From assembly GCF_021631985.1 (NCBI RefSeq), contig NZ_CP070225.1, forward strand, positions 4,154,001 to 4,218,000: a DNA stretch of 64,000 nucleotides. The letters are read 5' to 3'. The position numbers and the translations under genes were made by a program. The notes beneath the pieces were generated by a model. The model was not told the origin of the DNA. It saw nothing but the letters and a program-made list of their open reading frames with translations, and searched no databases. Source of the DNA: Sandaracinus amylolyticus (lineage in GTDB: Bacteria > Myxococcota_A > Polyangia > Polyangiales > Sandaracinaceae). Position 1 is the first letter of the stretch. Every line of letters starts with the position of its first letter. Of this stretch, positions 47,141 through 55,280 are shown in pieces.

Positions 47141-47150
47141 GCGCGCGCCC

Positions 47151-48830
47151 ATGACGGCCTACCCCTCGACGCTCGTCGAAGCGCTCGACCGCCTGCCGGG
47201 CGGCGAGGCGCGCGGCTTCCGGTTCTACGGAGCCGATCGCCAGGAGCGTTACTTCCCCTACGAGGCCATGCGTGCCGAGGCGCACCGCCGGGCCGCGTTC
47301 CTCGCCGCGCTGGGCATGCGGAAAGGCGACTGCGTCGCGCTCGTGCTCCCCGAGAACCACGAGTTCGTGCTGAGCTTCCTCGGCGCGAGCGTCGGCGGGT
47401 TCGTCCCGGTGCCGATCTTCCCGCGCGCGTCGTTCAAGGGCGCCGACCAGTACGTCGATACCCTCGAGCACATCGTGAAGGCCTCGCACGCGAAGGCCGT
47501 CATCTGCATGCAGCAGAACCGCGACATCGTGGATCAGCTGCGCGGTCGCGAGGGCCTCGAGGCGCTGCCGATCCTCGACACCGAGACCGGGTTCACCGGG
47601 CAGGCGCCGCCCTTCGCGCCGCCGGTCGTCACGCCGGACGATCTCTGCTTCCTCCAGTTCACGAGTGGATCCACCAACCGCCCGAAGGGCGTGATGGTGA
47701 AGCACCACAACCTCGTCGCGAACACGACGTCGTTCCTCGGCCCGCACGGCCTGGCGCGCACGCCCGACGACGTCGGGGTCTCGTGGCTCCCGCTCTTCCA
47801 CGACATGGGCCTGATCGGCTTCGTGCTCGGCACGCTGATCGTCGATCTGCCCGTCGTGCTGCTGCCCACGCCGACCTTCGCGCGCATGCCGCGCATGTGG
47901 CTCGAGCTCATCACGAAGCACCGCGGCACGATCACCTACGCGCCGAACTTCGCGTACCAGCTCGTCACCAAGCGCTGCAACGAGAAGGACCTCGCCGCGC
48001 TCGACCTCTCGAGCCTGCGGGTCGCGGGCTGCGGCGCCGAGCCGATCCGCGCCCGCACGCTGATCGAGTTCGCGGAGAAGTTCCGCCCCGCGGGCTTCAA
48101 GAGCAACGCGCTCCTGCCGAGCTACGGCATGGCGGAGAGCTGCCTCGCGATCACGTTCCACCAGCGCAGCACCGAGATGATCGTCGATCGCGTCGACGGC
48201 GCGGCGATGAAGAGCGGTCGCGCGACGCCGAGCACCGCGGCGGACGCCCTCGAGCTCGTCTCGTGCGGCGTGCCCTTCCCCGGCCACGAGCTCGCGATCG
48301 TCGACGAGAGCGGCCAGCCAGTCGGCGAGCGCGTCGTCGGTCAGATCCTCAGCAAGGGCCCGAGCGTCACCGAGGGCTACTTCGAGAACCCCGAGGCGAG
48401 CGCCGAGTCGTTCAAGAACGGCTGGCTCTGGACGGGCGACCTCGGCTACGTCGCGGATGGCAACGTGTACATCTGCGGCCGCGTGAAGGATCTCATCATC
48501 CTGAACGGCGCGAACCACTACCCGCAGGATCTCGAGTGGGCCGTCGGTGAGATCGAGGGTGTGCGCCGCGGGAACGTCGTCGCGTTCAGCGTGATGAAGG
48601 ACGGCGTCGAGCAGCTCGTGATCGCGGCCGAGGGCAACAGCGGCGACGCCGCGCGCCTGCGCACCGAGATCGCCGAGGCGATCCAGAAGAGCTTCGGCCT
48701 GACGCCCGCGCACGTCGCGATCTGCGCGGTGGGCGCGCTGCCCAAGACCTCGAGCGGCAAGGCCCAGCGCCGTAAGACCCGCGCGATGTGGGAGAGCGGC
48801 GAGCTCGAAGAGCATCCGGTGTCGGCCTGA
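47151..48830 (+). CDS. fatty acyl-AMP ligase (FAAL-type)
   Basis: A protein of 559 residues of the ANL adenylating superfamily. The P-loop is FTSGSTNRPKGV, followed by WLPLFHDMGLIG, which is characteristic of FAALs rather than CoA ligases. Further motifs are PSYGMAES, WLWTGDLGY, GRVKDLIILNG, and a C-terminal lysine in PKTSSGKAQR. FAALs activate fatty acids as acyl-adenylates and hand them to an acyl carrier protein, which fits the two ACP genes that follow. No polyketide synthase or NRPS gene is in the window. The start codon is close behind a strong promoter. Confidence 0.9.
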   Translation: MTAYPSTLVEALDRLPGGEARGFRFYGADRQERYFPYEAMRAEAHRRAAFLAALGMRKGDCVALVLPENHEFVLSFLGASVGGFVPVPIFPRASFKGADQYVDTLEHIVKASHAKAVICMQQNRDIVDQLRGREGLEALPILDTETGFTGQAPPFAPPVVTPDDLCFLQFTSGSTNRPKGVMVKHHNLVANTTSFLGPHGLARTPDDVGVSWLPLFHDMGLIGFVLGTLIVDLPVVLLPTPTFARMPRMWLELITKHRGTITYAPNFAYQLVTKRCNEKDLAALDLSSLRVAGCGAEPIRARTLIEFAEKFRPAGFKSNALLPSYGMAESCLAITFHQRSTEMIVDRVDGAAMKSGRATPSTAADALELVSCGVPFPGHELAIVDESGQPVGERVVGQILSKGPSVTEGYFENPEASAESFKNGWLWTGDLGYVADGNVYICGRVKDLIILNGANHYPQDLEWAVGEIEGVRRGNVVAFSVMKDGVEQLVIAAEGNSGDAARLRTEIAEAIQKSFGLTPAHVAICAVGALPKTSSGKAQRRKTRAMWESGELEEHPVSA

Positions 48831-48870
48831 GCGGCCGAGCGCCTCCGGCCAGATCGAAAGAAGAAGACCG

Positions 48871-49119
48871 ATGAACCGTTCCGAGCTGATCAAGACGTTC
48901 CAGCGGATGGCGAGCGAGATCGCCGAGAAGGACTTCAGCCACGTCACCGAGGACGCGAAGATCGCGGCGCTCGGCATCGACTCGCTCGGCATGCTCGAGC
49001 TCGTGGGTCAGATGGAGCGCGAGCTCGGCGTGCAGATCCCGGACGAGCAGCTCGTCGGCATCCAGACCGTCCGTCAGCTCCTCGATCTCGTCGAGAAGCG
49101 CGCGGTCGCGGCGCGTTGA
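48871..49119 (+). CDS. acyl carrier protein 1
   Basis: A protein of 82 residues. The phosphopantetheine attachment Ser38 lies in LGIDSLGMLEL. The downstream helix (RELGVQIPDEQLVGIQTV) is typical of ACPs. A purine-rich site (GAAAGAAGAAG) precedes the ATG. It lies 40 nt after the ligase gene and is its likely acyl acceptor. Confidence 0.9.
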   Translation: MNRSELIKTFQRMASEIAEKDFSHVTEDAKIAALGIDSLGMLELVGQMERELGVQIPDEQLVGIQTVRQLLDLVEKRAVAAR

Positions 49120-49163
49120 GCCCAGACCCGTAGCGCCCCAAGCGGCGAGAAAGTGCAGTCGCG

Positions 49164-49406
49164 ATGTCGGACAGCGACCTGAGGGAGAAGCTCCGCGAGA
49201 TCATCGCCGAGGTGAGCGAGGTCGACGAGATCCCCGACGAGACTCCCTTCAAGGAGCTCGGGATCGACTCGATGATGGCGATCGAGATCGTCGCGGAGGT
49301 CGAGCGCACCTTCAAGCTCTCGATCCCCGAGGACGAGCTCAAGAAGATGACGCACTTCACGGCGGTCTACGACCTCGTGAAGAGCAAGCTCGCCGCCGCC
49401 GCTTGA
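49164..49406 (+). CDS. acyl carrier protein 2
   Basis: A protein of 80 residues. Ser36 in LGIDSMMAIEI is the phosphopantetheine site; the DSMM form is close to that of fatty-acid ACPs and of ACPs from hybrid clusters. It differs from ACP1 enough to suggest distinct partners. Its stop overlaps the TTG start of the thioesterase (TTGA). Confidence 0.9.
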   Translation: MSDSDLREKLREIIAEVSEVDEIPDETPFKELGIDSMMAIEIVAEVERTFKLSIPEDELKKMTHFTAVYDLVKSKLAAAA

Positions 49407-49840
49407 GCCGAGCTCGGTTCGCGCCCCACGTGCCGGACGATCGCACCGCGGTCGTCCGGCATCGTGCTCGTGTGGGCTACGTCGACACCGACAAGGCCGG
49501 TGTCGTGCACCACACGGTCTATCTCGTGTGGATGGAGGCCGGGCGCATCGAGTACCTGCGCGCGCGCGGCGTCGACTACCGACGCTTCGAGGTCGAGCGC
49601 GGGCTCGCGATGCCGGTCGTGGAAGCGAGCCTCGCGTATCGCTCGCCGGCGCGCTTCGACGACGAGGTCGTGATCGAGACGTGGGTCTCGTCGATCACGC
49701 GCGCACGCATCGTGTTCGAGGCGCGCGTGCTGCGTGATGGCGAAGTGCTCTGCGAAGGCGCGATCACGACGGCGGTCGTGCACCTCGCGGAGGCGCGCCC
49801 GGTGAGCGTGCCGGAGGAGCTGCGTCGTGCGTGCTCGTGA
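49403..49840 (+). CDS. 4-hydroxybenzoyl-CoA-type hotdog thioesterase
   Basis: A protein of 145 residues of the YbgC/FadM group. The signature VGYVDTDKAGVVHHTVYLVWMEAGR is at residues 24-48, with the catalytic Asp in DTD. It would release acyl chains from an ACP or CoA. Starting at TTG in overlap with ACP2, it closes the ligase-ACP-ACP-thioesterase set. An off-loading step for the acyl-ACP is the simplest role. Confidence 0.87.
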   Translation: MSRARFAPHVPDDRTAVVRHRARVGYVDTDKAGVVHHTVYLVWMEAGRIEYLRARGVDYRRFEVERGLAMPVVEASLAYRSPARFDDEVVIETWVSSITRARIVFEARVLRDGEVLCEGAITTAVVHLAEARPVSVPEELRRACS

Positions 49841-50558
49841 GCTCTTGATCTCCGTGGCGCTGCTCTCGGGCTGCACCTGCGCGACGCCTCCGCCGCGCAC
49901 CGAGATCCCCACGCTGCGCGTCCCGCGGGCGAGCGCACCGCCGACTCTCGATGGTCGCCTCGACGACGCGATCTGGCGCGATGCCGCGCGGACCGAGCGC
50001 TTCGTCGACACGATGGACGGCTCGCACGCGCAGCCCGAGGTCACCGCGCGGATGGCGTGGGACGACGACGCCCTCTACGTCGCGTTCGAGGTCGCCGACG
50101 AGCTCCTGCGCTGCGATCTCGAAGGCCACGACGCGCACCTGTGGGAGCAGGACGCGGTCGAGCTGATGATCGATCCCGACGGCGACGGGCGCAGCTACGC
50201 CGAGCTGCAGGTCTCGCCGACGAACCTGGTGTTCGACACGTGGTTCGACGCGCGCCGCGTGCCCCAGCCCTTCGGTCGCGTCGCGTGGTCGAGCGAGCTG
50301 CGCTCCGCGGTGTCCACCGAGGGCACGCCCAACGACGACGCGGCGGACGAGGGCTGGACCGCCGAGATCGCGATCCCGTGGAGCGCGTTCGAGCGCCTCG
50401 GCACGCCGGCGTCGCGCCCCTCGCGCGGCGACACCTGGCGCATCGCGCTCTACGTGCTCGACGTGCGCGCGCAGGGACAGCTCGGCGTCGGATGGTCGCC
50501 GCCGCTGATCGGCGACTTCCACGTACCCGAACGCTTCGGACGCGTGACGTTCGAATAA
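49827..50558 (+). CDS. lipoprotein with CBM9/DOMON-like beta-sandwich
   Basis: A protein of 243 residues. The lipobox is LLSGC (Cys16). The domain from about residue 35 has the classic carbohydrate-binding family 9-like pattern PPTLDGRLDDAIWRDAARTERFVD, ALYVAFEVADE, WEQDAVELMIDPDGDG and GWTAEIAIPWSAF. It would bind a carbohydrate or a heme-like ligand outside the cell. It starts at GTG inside the thioesterase gene, with GGAGGAG seven bases upstream, so it is probably part of the same transcript. Confidence 0.82.
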   Translation: MRARELLISVALLSGCTCATPPPRTEIPTLRVPRASAPPTLDGRLDDAIWRDAARTERFVDTMDGSHAQPEVTARMAWDDDALYVAFEVADELLRCDLEGHDAHLWEQDAVELMIDPDGDGRSYAELQVSPTNLVFDTWFDARRVPQPFGRVAWSSELRSAVSTEGTPNDDAADEGWTAEIAIPWSAFERLGTPASRPSRGDTWRIALYVLDVRAQGQLGVGWSPPLIGDFHVPERFGRVTFE

Positions 50559-50598
50559 GCGACCCGCGATCGTGCGACGGGTGACCGTGCGCTCGTGA

Positions 50599-50604
50599 TA
50601 GTGT
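50599..50604 (+). promoter_or_regulatory. extended -10 (TGATAGTGT) placed for leaderless transcript
   Basis: TAGTGT with TG one base upstream ends 7 nt before the ATG at 50612. No ribosome-binding site is present. Confidence 0.45.
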
Positions 50605-50611
50605 CGTCCGC

Positions 50612-51346
50612 ATGCAATTCGGCGTGCGGTTCGGCATGTGCGCGAGCCTCGCGCTCGGCCTCGGTTGCGGGCCCGGGAGCGCGTCGACGGCGGCGGAGCC
50701 GACGAGCGGCGGAGAGCTCGCGGCGGTCGAACAGCCCCCATCCACGAGCGAGTGGCTGAACGACGTGCCGCCGGGCGGGACGCTCAGCTACGACGTCGCG
50801 GTCGGGGACGGCGCACCGCGGCGCGTGCAGATGCGGGTGCAGGAGATCGTGCGGCGCGGCGCCGGCATCGCGGTGCTGCTCGCGCCGGTGGGCACGCCGC
50901 TCGACGAAGAGCCGGTGTACGCGCGCTGGATCGTGGCCGACCAGGGCGAGCTCGTGGGCCTCGACGAGCACGCGGCGCTGACCACCGAGCCGGGCTACGC
51001 GCCCATCGACGACGCCGGGCGCATCCTCACCGAGGCCGCCGAGACGGTGGCGTGGCGGCTCCCGCGCGACTGGCTGACGCCGGGCGTCGGTGTCGCGGGC
51101 GAAGAGGTGTCGGCGGGCTGGCGGCTCGCGGAGCGGGTCGGCGACCTGAGCACGCCGATCGCGGGGCGGGGCTGCGCGCGGCTCGAGCGCGACGACGCAG
51201 GCGAGCGCGCGACGCTCACGGTCTGCGCGAACCTCGGGCTCGTCGAGTCGACGCTCACCACCGCGAGCGGCACCGCCGGCGCGCGCTGGACGCTCGTCGC
51301 GATCGACGGACCGCCCGAGGCGGGCGTCGAGATCGCCGCGGAGTGA
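50612..51346 (+). CDS. putative lipoprotein, 244 aa, unknown
   Basis: The signal peptide ends LGLGC (Cys19), a good lipobox, followed by Ser/Ala/Thr/Glu linker residues. The rest is beta-rich with two Cys (GRGCARLE, LTVCANLG) that may form a disulfide. No domain was recognised. It is convergent with the kinase gene; only 3 nt separate the stop codons. Confidence 0.72.
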   Translation: MQFGVRFGMCASLALGLGCGPGSASTAAEPTSGGELAAVEQPPSTSEWLNDVPPGGTLSYDVAVGDGAPRRVQMRVQEIVRRGAGIAVLLAPVGTPLDEEPVYARWIVADQGELVGLDEHAALTTEPGYAPIDDAGRILTEAAETVAWRLPRDWLTPGVGVAGEEVSAGWRLAERVGDLSTPIAGRGCARLERDDAGERATLTVCANLGLVESTLTTASGTAGARWTLVAIDGPPEAGVEIAAE

Positions 51347-51349
51347 TCC

Positions 51350-53632
51350 TCAGGGCGCGTCGTCGGAGCCCGTGGTCGCGGGCTCGGGGGCGCGGACGTC
51401 GACCGGGGTCGTGTCCTGCCGGCGCGACGGGCCATCGGCCGGATCGAGGATCTCGCGCAGCTGCGCGACACGACGCCGCAGCGTGACGAGCTCCTCCATC
51501 GCGCGCTCGCGCGTGGCCTCCGACTCGCGCAGCTGGCTCTCGAGCGACTCCGCGCGCGCCGTCACCTCGCGGCGCGCTGCGCGCGAGATCTCGAGCTGAT
51601 CCTCGAGCTGCTCGACGCGCCCGCGCGTCTGCTCGAGCTCGCCCTCGAGCTCCGCGGTCACGCGCTCGGAGTCGATGCGCAGCTCGTCGATGTGCCGCGT
51701 CAGATCGCGGACGCGCGTGAGCTCGGTGTCGAGCTGCCTTCGCTGCGTGAGCAGCGTCTCCTGCGTCGTCGCGAGCGCCTCGCGCGTCTCGTCGAGCGAC
51801 GCGCTCAGCGACTCGCGATCGCCGATCAGCTGACCGATCTGATCGCCGAGGATGCGGATCTGGCCTTCCGCGGTCGCGAGCTGATCCGCGAGCTGCTGGC
51901 GCGTGAGGCGGTTCTGCTCGTAGCGCTCCAGCAGCGCGGCGTGATCGGCGTCGAGCGCCTCGAGGCGCGCGGCTTCGACCATGAGGTCGGCGCGCGCAGC
52001 CTGGGCCTCGGTGCGCGCGCGGCTGATCTCGAGCTCCTGCAGCTCGGTCTCGCGGACGAAGACGTAGACGAGCGCGCCGAACGCCGCGCCGAGGCCCACC
52101 AGCAGCGGCACGAGCCACTGCAGCACCGCGCGACGTCGCGCCCGCCGCTCCTCGGGCCGCGTGAGCACTGCGAGCTCGCGCGCGAGCTCTTCCGCGCTCG
52201 GCCGCTGATCGGGATCCATCGCGAGCCAGCGCTCGAACGAGGGCGCGAGCCAGCGCAGCTCCTTCGCGCGCGGCAGCGGCGGGCGCTCGCGCGCGCGCCG
52301 CTCGATGAACGCCTCGATCGCGCCCGCGGGCACGTCCTCTTCCGTGTCCGGCTCGAGCGCGTTGCGAAGCGTGAGCGCGAGCGCGAACACGTCTGCCTTC
52401 GGGCCGATCGGTCGCTCGTCGTCGACGTTCGCGTAGTGCGACGCGACCTCGGGCGCGAAGTACACCGGCGTGCCGCCGATCAGCGCCTCGTGCTCCTTCG
52501 CGGCGACGCCGAGATCGAGCAGCACCGGGATGCTCTCCTCGTGCTCGCCGTCGGGGCCGAAGCCCTTGATGCGCGCGAGGAAGACGTTGTCCGGCTTGAT
52601 GTCCTGATGACGGATGCCGTTCGCGTGCAGCGCCGCGAGCGCGCGCGCGAGGGGCTCGAAGATGCGGCGCGCCTCGGCGCGCGCGAGCGGACCGCGCTGC
52701 ATGCGCTGATCGAGCGTCTCGCCCTCGTACCACGGCATGACGAACCACAGCCGATCCTCGTGCCAGCCGTGATCCTTGAACTGCACGACCGACGGGTGGA
52801 ACACCGCGGCGATCAGCTTGAGCTCGCGCAGCGCGGCCTCGCGCGCCGCGGTCGAGAGCGAGGGCTCGCGCAGCATCTTGAGCGCGACGCGGTGCCCCGG
52901 GACGTCGGCATCGTCCGCCATGTACACGTCGCCGAACGCGCCGATGCCGACGCGCTTCACGACGCGATACCGCGCGCCGATCAGCGTCCCCGGCGGCAGC
53001 GCCGCGAGCGACTCGCCGTCGACGGTGCGCGTCGCGCTGCCCTGCGCGCCCTTCGCGAGCGCGAACGCATCGACCAGCGGGCCACCGCGCGTCGCGTGCG
53101 GATCGGGCGCGTGCGCGCCGAGGAGATCGAACGCCCGCGACGTCGCGCGCGAGAGGCGCAGCTCGACGTCCACGAGCGGCTGCTCGACGACGCACGCGAT
53201 CTCGGCGGGCGAGAGCTCGCGCGCGAAGCGCAGCTCGACGAGCTCGGCGTCGTCGCCCGAGAGCGAACGGCGCACCCGCTGGAGCGCGTCGGCGTAGCCG
53301 CGCGTCGCCTCGGGCGGGTCACGGAACGCGAGCGCCTCGCGCCCCGAGGCCGGGCGCTGCGCCGCGAGGTCGAGCGCGATGCGCCGCGCGAGGCGGTACA
53401 CGTGCGCCTTCGGCCCCGGCTCGCGCACGAGCTCCGACGCGGGCATCGCCGACACGAGACGCCTCAGCTCGCGGAACGCATCGCCGGCGCGCTGGGGGTC
53501 GCCCAGCCTCAGCGCGAGGTACTGGCGCAGGCCGAGCGCCCACGGTCCGAGCAGCCGTCGACGGAGCGCGTCGGGCGACGTCGCAAGGACGCCCGAGAGC
53601 TCGACCGACGCGAGGCTCGCGACCGACGACAT
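51350..53632 (-). CDS. Ser/Thr protein kinase with N-terminal ECF-sigma-like domain and coiled-coil tail
   Basis: A protein of 760 residues. Residues 25-172 look like a sigma-factor remnant. LRQYLALRLGDPQRAGDAFRELRRL resembles region 2. LVELRFARELSPAEIACVV and VDVELRLSRATSRAFDLL resemble the region 4 helix-turn-helix. The kinase domain has the Gly loop GIGAFGDVY (229-237), Lys252, catalytic HQDIKPDN (342-349), DLG in place of DFG (373-375) and APE (393-395). It is probably active. A membrane helix (505-526) is followed by about 200 residues of coiled coil and a Pro/Thr tail. GAGGGTGGG precedes the chosen ATG. Confidence 0.82.
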   Translation of the reverse strand: MSSVASLASVELSGVLATSPDALRRRLLGPWALGLRQYLALRLGDPQRAGDAFRELRRLVSAMPASELVREPGPKAHVYRLARRIALDLAAQRPASGREALAFRDPPEATRGYADALQRVRRSLSGDDAELVELRFARELSPAEIACVVEQPLVDVELRLSRATSRAFDLLGAHAPDPHATRGGPLVDAFALAKGAQGSATRTVDGESLAALPPGTLIGARYRVVKRVGIGAFGDVYMADDADVPGHRVALKMLREPSLSTAAREAALRELKLIAAVFHPSVVQFKDHGWHEDRLWFVMPWYEGETLDQRMQRGPLARAEARRIFEPLARALAALHANGIRHQDIKPDNVFLARIKGFGPDGEHEESIPVLLDLGVAAKEHEALIGGTPVYFAPEVASHYANVDDERPIGPKADVFALALTLRNALEPDTEEDVPAGAIEAFIERRARERPPLPRAKELRWLAPSFERWLAMDPDQRPSAEELARELAVLTRPEERRARRRAVLQWLVPLLVGLGAAFGALVYVFVRETELQELEISRARTEAQAARADLMVEAARLEALDADHAALLERYEQNRLTRQQLADQLATAEGQIRILGDQIGQLIGDRESLSASLDETREALATTQETLLTQRRQLDTELTRVRDLTRHIDELRIDSERVTAELEGELEQTRGRVEQLEDQLEISRAARREVTARAESLESQLRESEATRERAMEELVTLRRRVAQLREILDPADGPSRRQDTTPVDVRAPEPATTGSDDAP

Positions 53633-53906
53633 CCGCGCCCCACCCTCTTCCCGGCGCGCCTCCGCGTCCTCGCCGCGCCGTCGCACGACCAGCGGCACGA
53701 CCGTCTCGTCGGGCCCGGGCCGGAGCGGCGATCGCGCCGTGGGGCGGGAGAGCACCCGCAGGAGAGTTACGCGCTCACGAAAAACACGCAAGAAACCGGT
53801 CAGGGTGCGGGGGCTTCTCCTCCACGAGATGGGAGGCTTACCGCAACGGGACCGAATTGGGCTCCCACCGCACCATGAGACCTTGTTAGGATGCGAATCG
53901 CCCCGG
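53633..53906. other. divergent intergenic region between kinase and phosphatase genes
   Basis: No gene is supported in these 274 bp. The only clear element is the extended -10 at 53884-53892 toward the phosphatase. The minus-strand side carries a ribosome-binding site but no convincing promoter hexamers, so the kinase promoter was not found. Confidence 0.3.
53884..53892 (+). promoter_or_regulatory. extended -10 (TTGTTAGGAT) before the PP2C gene
   Basis: TAGGAT at 53887-53892 is preceded by TG one base away. It lies 14 nt from the ATG at 53907, giving a short leader without a ribosome-binding site. Confidence 0.45.
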
Positions 53907-54959
53907 ATGACGACTTGGATCATCGCAGGCGTCGCCGGCCTCGTGCTGGTGGCCTTTCTCTTCCTCCTGCTCGGCAGGCGTCGCGACGGCGGCTCGCGAG
54001 AGCCGGCTGCGGTCGGCGTCGGCGCGGCCGGGCTCGCGGCGGGCCCGCTCGAGCGCCGTCGTGATGCGACGGGCGAAGAGGCCGGGACCAAGCTCGCGTC
54101 CAACCCGCCTCCGCCGGCCGGCGCGGCCCACCCGAACACCAGCTCGAACGTCGGCAGCATGGAGATCGAGATCTCCGAGACCGGGCTGCCGGGCGAGATC
54201 GAGGAAGACGAGCCCACCGGCCCGCAGCCGCGCATCCTCGTGACCGCGGTCGGCCAGACCGACGCGGGCCGTCGCCGCAAGCACAACGAGGACGCGTACC
54301 TCGTGCTCCAGGCGCACTCGCTCTTCGCGATCGCCGACGGCATGGGTGGCTACGCGGCGGGCGAGGTCGCGAGCCAGATGGCGATCGACGTGATCACCGC
54401 GTCGTTCGAGACCGGGCACTTCGGTGGCTCGCCGATCGCCGGGCTGCCGCGCCGTGGCGACGAGCTGGTGCGCGCGATCCAGACCGCGAACGCCGCGATC
54501 CTCAAGCAGGCGCGCGCGAACGAGGCGCAGGCGGGCATGGGCACGACGCTGGTGTCGGCGCGCTTCTCGCCGAACCGCAAGCGCGTGTACATCGCGCACG
54601 TCGGCGACAGCCGTCTCTATCGTCTCCGTGGTGGCGAGCTCACGCAGCTCACGACCGATCACACGCTCGGCGCGATGGGCATCCAGGGCCCGAGCGCGAA
54701 CAAGCTGAGCCGCGCGGTCGGCGTGTTCGACGAGGTCGAGGTCGATCTCAACGTCGACGAGCCGCACAACGGCGACTACTACCTGCTCTGCTCCGACGGG
54801 CTCTCGAAGATGGTGCCCGAGGACGAGATCGCGAAGATCATCCGCGCCTCGAGCGACGATCTCGACGCGGCGGTGCGGAAGCTGATCGGCGACGCGAACG
54901 AGCGCGGCGGCAAGGACAACGTCAGCGTCATCCTGATCCGCGTCGACGAGCCGCGCTGA
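53907..54959 (+). CDS. membrane-anchored PP2C-type protein phosphatase
   Basis: A protein of 350 residues. A membrane helix (residues 5-24, IAGVAGLVLVAFLFLLLG) and a linker of about 90 residues precede the PPM/PP2C domain. Its metal motifs are complete: GRRRKHNEDAY, AIADGMGGYAAGE, GMGTTLVSA, AHVGDSRLYRLR, LCSDGLSKMV and GGKDNVSVIL. It is divergent from the Ser/Thr kinase gene, and such pairs usually act on the same targets. Here the phosphatase would sit at the membrane beside the kinase. Confidence 0.9.
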   Translation: MTTWIIAGVAGLVLVAFLFLLLGRRRDGGSREPAAVGVGAAGLAAGPLERRRDATGEEAGTKLASNPPPPAGAAHPNTSSNVGSMEIEISETGLPGEIEEDEPTGPQPRILVTAVGQTDAGRRRKHNEDAYLVLQAHSLFAIADGMGGYAAGEVASQMAIDVITASFETGHFGGSPIAGLPRRGDELVRAIQTANAAILKQARANEAQAGMGTTLVSARFSPNRKRVYIAHVGDSRLYRLRGGELTQLTTDHTLGAMGIQGPSANKLSRAVGVFDEVEVDLNVDEPHNGDYYLLCSDGLSKMVPEDEIAKIIRASSDDLDAAVRKLIGDANERGGKDNVSVILIRVDEPR

Positions 54960-54967
54960 GTCTCCCC

Positions 54968-54987
54968 GGGGGGGCTGCGCGCCCCCC
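54968..54987 (+). terminator. GC-rich hairpin after the PP2C gene
   Basis: GGGGGGC and GCCCCCC form a 7-bp stem with loop TGCGC. It starts 9 nt after the stop codon. There is no T-run, so it may need Rho or act as an mRNA end block. Confidence 0.45.
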
Positions 54988-55000
54988 TGTCGACCCCCGG

Positions 55001-55028
55001 GCTGCGCGCGGGTCCCCATCCCGCTTGC
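55001..55028. repeat. short dispersed intergenic repeat, copy B
   Basis: It matches 9134-9162 with two substitutions and one deletion (starts GCTGCGCGCGGG, ends CGCTTGC) and contains a GCGGG...CCCGC hairpin. Confidence 0.5.
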
Positions 55029-55183
55029 GACGTGCGCGCTGCGCGCGCTTCCGTCTCGAGGTGCCGCGGATCTCGAACCCGCTTACGACGCGTTGCCGTC
55101 TCGAGCTGCGCGGATCCGGGCCATCGATCTCGCGGGCGCGAACCGACTCGAACGGCTGGGGTTTCCGGGCGCTCGGTGGTCTG

Positions 55184-55192
55184 TGTTAGCCT
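55184..55192 (+). promoter_or_regulatory. extended -10 TGTTAGCCT
   Basis: TAGCCT with TG one base upstream has the same style as TGTTAGGAT at 53885. It would give a leader of about 80 nt to the GTG at 55281. Confidence 0.35.
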
Positions 55193-55280
55193 CGCATCGA
55201 ACGCGCGATGTCCGCGCGCTTTCACCGCCTCCGAGGGCATCGCGTTGCGATCGCGCTTCGACGGGCAGAGGTGCTTGGCC

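Larger units (their letters stand above)
54960..55280. other. 321-bp intergenic region between PP2C and MopE-like lipoprotein genes
   Basis: From left to right it holds the terminator-like hairpin, copy B of the short dispersed repeat, about 130 bases with no clear feature, then an extended -10 at 55184-55192 and an 80-nt leader. An ATG at 55208 opens only a short frame and was not called. Confidence 0.4.

Noticed and set aside
51692-53878. Plus-strand open frame of 728 codons opposite the kinase
   Set aside because: The kinase motifs on the minus strand are complete; the plus frame is low-complexity Arg/Glu/Leu sequence.
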